In this document: positions 53,399-55,500 of the stretch, piece by piece
How positions within the stretch are numbered: the first letter of the stretch is position 1
Layout: every line of letters begins with the position of its first letter
Source: Gammaproteobacteria bacterium
GTDB taxonomy: Bacteria; Pseudomonadota; Gammaproteobacteria; Pseudomonadales; Azotimanducaceae
Direction: 5' to 3'
DNA length: 55,500 bases
Assembly (NCBI GenBank): GCA_026709365.1
Contig: JAPOTD010000062.1
Location: forward strand, 66,326 to 121,825
Made by a program: the position numbers and the translations under genes
Notes under the pieces: generated by a model
Databases searched by the model: none
The model's input: only the letters and a program-made list of their open reading frames with translations
What the model was told of the DNA's origin: nothing

Positions 53399-54532
53399 AT
53401 GGAAATTAGGCGCATGATAGTATCAACCGCCTCCGCAATCCCCCAAGCCGCCGAAGCAATGCCGTCCTCCAAGGCACCGGTCCTGTCCAGCCCGGATCAA
53501 GTGACTCCGGCCGAGCTAACGGCCATCCTCAACCAAGTCGGCTTGGCCGGCACGGTCGAGTCCGTGCGCTGGCAGCGCATCGGCGCCGGCCAGGTGGGGC
53601 AGAACGCCCGCTTCACGCTGTCGGCGGACGGCGCCCTGCCGCAGACATTGGTGGGAAAGTTTCCGGCCACTGATCCCATCAGTCGGCAGACCGGCGTGCT
53701 GCTGCGGAACTATGAACGGGAGGCGTTCTTCTACTCCGCCCTAGCCGCCACGGTGGACATCCGCACCCCGGCAATCCTGGCGGTCCAGTTCGATCCGGAC
53801 ACCCACGAGTTCATGCTGCTGATGGAGGATTTGGCGCCGGGCTTCCAGATCGACCAGCGTTCGGAATGCAGCACCGACCAGGCCGCCCTAGCCTTGGAGG
53901 AGCTCGCCAAGCTGCAGGGTCCGCGCTGGGGCGATGCCGCCCTCGCCCAGCATGAACTGCTGCTTCGCCCGCCGCCCGATCCCGGCGAAGCGCCGATCTA
54001 CAACACGACCCAGCAGGGTTTCACCGAGCGCTACGCGGACCGGCTCAGCGACGCCGAACTGAACGCCGTTCTCCGTTTCGGCGAGGTGCAGGCCGCCTAC
54101 CTCAACCACGAGGTCCCCCGGACCCTGATCCACATCGACTACCGGCTCGACAACATGATCTTCGGCGAGGCCGGCGAGAGCCCGCCACGTCCGCTCACGG
54201 TGTTCGACTGGCAGTCCATAGGACTCGGCTGCGCGCTCAATGACGCAAGCTACTTCCTGGGCACCTCGCTGGCGCCGGAGCATCGCGCCAAGGCGGAGCG
54301 CGGGCTGCTCAAGCACTACCTGGAGGTGCTGCGCAGCTACGGCATCGATCTGGGCTGGGACGCCTGCTGGAAGCTGTACCGCCAACATGCGCCCGCCGGG
54401 CTGCACATGGCCGTGGTCGCCTCCATGATCGTCGGCGAAACCGAACGCGGCAACGACATGTTCATGACCATGGCCAAACGCAGCATCGCGATGTGCGAGG
54501 ACTTGGAGAGTCTCGACCTGTTGAGCGGCTGA
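53399..54532 (+). CDS. Phosphotransferase (APH/EcKL-like kinase fold)
   Basis: A 377-residue kinase-fold protein. QRIGAGQVGQNARFTL (Gly-rich region), TLVGKFPA (ATP Lys), EREAFFYSAL (partner Glu), catalytic loop HIDYRLDNMIFG (Asp at about residue 246) and the metal Asp in VFDWQSIGLG are intact, so it should be an active small-molecule kinase. The family includes aminoglycoside, choline and ecdysteroid kinases; in this kind of cluster it may phosphorylate an alcohol of the catabolic substrate, such as a terpenoid or sterol. Starts 11 bases from the divergent LLM gene. The 169 bases after it hold nothing obvious. Confidence 0.9.
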   Translation: MEIRRMIVSTASAIPQAAEAMPSSKAPVLSSPDQVTPAELTAILNQVGLAGTVESVRWQRIGAGQVGQNARFTLSADGALPQTLVGKFPATDPISRQTGVLLRNYEREAFFYSALAATVDIRTPAILAVQFDPDTHEFMLLMEDLAPGFQIDQRSECSTDQAALALEELAKLQGPRWGDAALAQHELLLRPPPDPGEAPIYNTTQQGFTERYADRLSDAELNAVLRFGEVQAAYLNHEVPRTLIHIDYRLDNMIFGEAGESPPRPLTVFDWQSIGLGCALNDASYFLGTSLAPEHRAKAERGLLKHYLEVLRSYGIDLGWDACWKLYRQHAPAGLHMAVVASMIVGETERGNDMFMTMAKRSIAMCEDLESLDLLSG

Positions 54533-54701
54533 CCCGGAGAATTTGTTGAGCCACAACACGGGCCGATTTCCCACAGGGATTGGAGAGACTGCCCATATCG
54601 TCGAATCTCGTCGGCCTGTAGCCTCGTCACCCAAGGAAGCGGCAGTGGGCGCCTAAGCCCCAACCGCGATGACGGGATTGGACGTGATAGGATGAACAGC
54701 G

Positions 54702-55478
54702 GTGACTGAGACCCACTCGAAAACCGAACGCTTCTTCAACACTTCCGGGCCTGTGGTTGCGGCGGACCACTACTGCATCCCGCCGCTTGAGCGCCTTGAA
54801 CTCGATGAGGTGCTGCGGCTGATCCGGCAGAAGCGCTACTTCGTGCTGCACGCGCCGCGCCAGACCGGCAAGACCTCGTCGCTGCTGGCGCTCCGTAACC
54901 TGCTGAACGACGGCGGCGAACACCGCTGCCTGTATGCCAACGTGGAGACCGGGCAAGCCGCCCGCGGTGACGTGGCCGCCGGAATGCAGGCAATTCTCGC
55001 CGAACTGAGCATCCGCGCGCGCGCCACCTTTCCCAACAGCGGCTTGGATGACGCCACGCAGGGCACGCTGGAGAGCGCGGGGCCCTTGAGCGCCTTGCGC
55101 GAGACCTTGGTGCGCTGGTCCACTGCGGACGCCAAGCCGCTGGTGCTGCTGATCGACGAAATCGACGCACTGGTGGGCGACACGCTGATCTCGGTGCTGC
55201 GCCAGCTTCGCGCGGGGTACGACATGCGTCCGGCCGCTTTCCCGCAGAGCGTCATCCTGTGCGGCATCCGGGACGTGCGCGACTACCGCATCCATTCGGA
55301 GACGGAGGGCGACATCATCACTGGCGGCAGCGCCTTCAACATCAAGGCCGCGTCACTGCGGCTAGGCGACTTGGATGAGGCCGAGCTACGCGCCCTGCTC
55401 CGCCAGCACACGGCACAGACCGGGCAAGCGTTCACGGAAGGCGCCCTAGTGTCCTGTGCCAAAAATGGGTTGAATTAA
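54702..55478 (+). pseudogene. AAA-type ATPase gene, truncated near the window end
   Basis: A 258-residue protein: FFNTSGPVVAADHYCIPPLERL, Walker A FVLHAPRQTGKTSSLL, Walker B-like VLLIDEIDALVGD, sensor SVILCGIRDVRDYR. This is the AAA-like (PF14516-type) group of environmental bacteria, normally 400 residues or more with a nuclease-like or unknown C-terminus. The homology ends at AQTGQAFTEGALV; the last few codons (SCAKNGLN, then TAA) lie in AT-rich sequence beginning about 55448. This looks like disruption by an inserted element that continues past the window. It may be a pseudogene; the left part is otherwise intact. Confidence 0.7.
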
Positions 55479-55500
55479 TGATTGGCTTCCTGGACCTCCG
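55448..55500. mobile_element. Possible left end of an insertion element
   Basis: AGTGTCCTGTGCCAAAAATG and the following bases are clearly lower in G+C than the gene they interrupt, and stop it within ten codons. It has the look of an IS terminal repeat, but the other end lies outside the window, so neither the inverted repeat nor a target duplication can be tested. Confidence 0.4.

Overview
The window looks like a high-GC (by eye about two-thirds G+C) proteobacterial chromosome, most likely from an uncultured gammaproteobacterium. The main evidence is gene order: pheS-pheT-ihfA-merR, a divergent pspF/pspABC locus, dnaX-ybaB-recR followed by rnd, and hrpA. Many genes overlap by ATGA, and TGA is the common stop, so the code is standard apart from the one recoded codon described below.

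Layout. 1-5.3 kb: possible rplT tail, pheS, pheT, ihfA (TTG start), a 258-bp element with perfect terminal inverted repeats, a MerR regulator and an unknown gene. 5.4-15.5 kb (minus strand): one nine-gene operon. It runs from a secreted peroxiredoxin-like protein with an in-frame UGA (probable selenocysteine), through a complete TRAP transporter with its TatT-type lipoprotein (TatT-DctP-DctQ-DctM), to MlaC-like and MlaA-like lipid carriers, an HpnN-type MMPL/RND exporter and an LtaS-like sulfatase-fold enzyme. 15.7-20.2 kb: alpha/beta hydrolase, a second palindromic element, a crotonase with an internal triplicated insert, a Uma2 protein and cyclopropane fatty acid synthase. 20.2-23.1 kb: phage-shock locus. 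23.1-28.6 kb: glycerophosphodiesterase, dnaX-ybaB-recR-rnd, a small membrane protein and a small secreted Cys-rich protein. 28.7-34.2 kb: TolC, a PAS domain fused to a membrane-fusion protein, and a MacB-like ABC ATPase and permease, forming a tripartite pump whose adaptor carries a cytoplasmic sensor. 34.2-40.7 kb: a phage-like small ORF, MoxR-VWA pair, hrpA. 40.8-41.5 kb: tRNA-Glu followed by the C-terminal stub of a tyrosine integrase and a broken DUF429 gene, the scar of an old island. 41.5-54.5 kb: catabolic-type genes (SnoaL-like, sulfurtransferase, DUF35 plus thiolase, crotonase, AtuA, cytochrome c/PQQ-propeller dehydrogenase, SDR, LLM flavin oxidoreductase, aminoglycoside-phosphotransferase-like kinase) that suggest breakdown of a hydrophobic, perhaps terpenoid or sterol-like, substrate. 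54.7 kb-end: an AAA-type ATPase cut short at an abrupt composition change, possibly an IS end.

A dispersed repeat runs through the window: a conserved box (about TCGAACCTGACCC) followed by one or two tight hairpins. Five copies sit upstream of, and co-oriented with, the next gene or operon (4.8, 15.6, 18.8, 28.1 and 40.7 kb). The second stem changes sequence between copies but stays self-complementary, pointing to selection on structure or to a mobile palindromic element. The most notable individual items are the selenoprotein with its SECIS-like hairpin, the TRAP/Mla/HpnN operon it heads, the PAS-adaptor fusion, and the hairpin repeat family. No search or folding program was run; all family names come from reading motifs.
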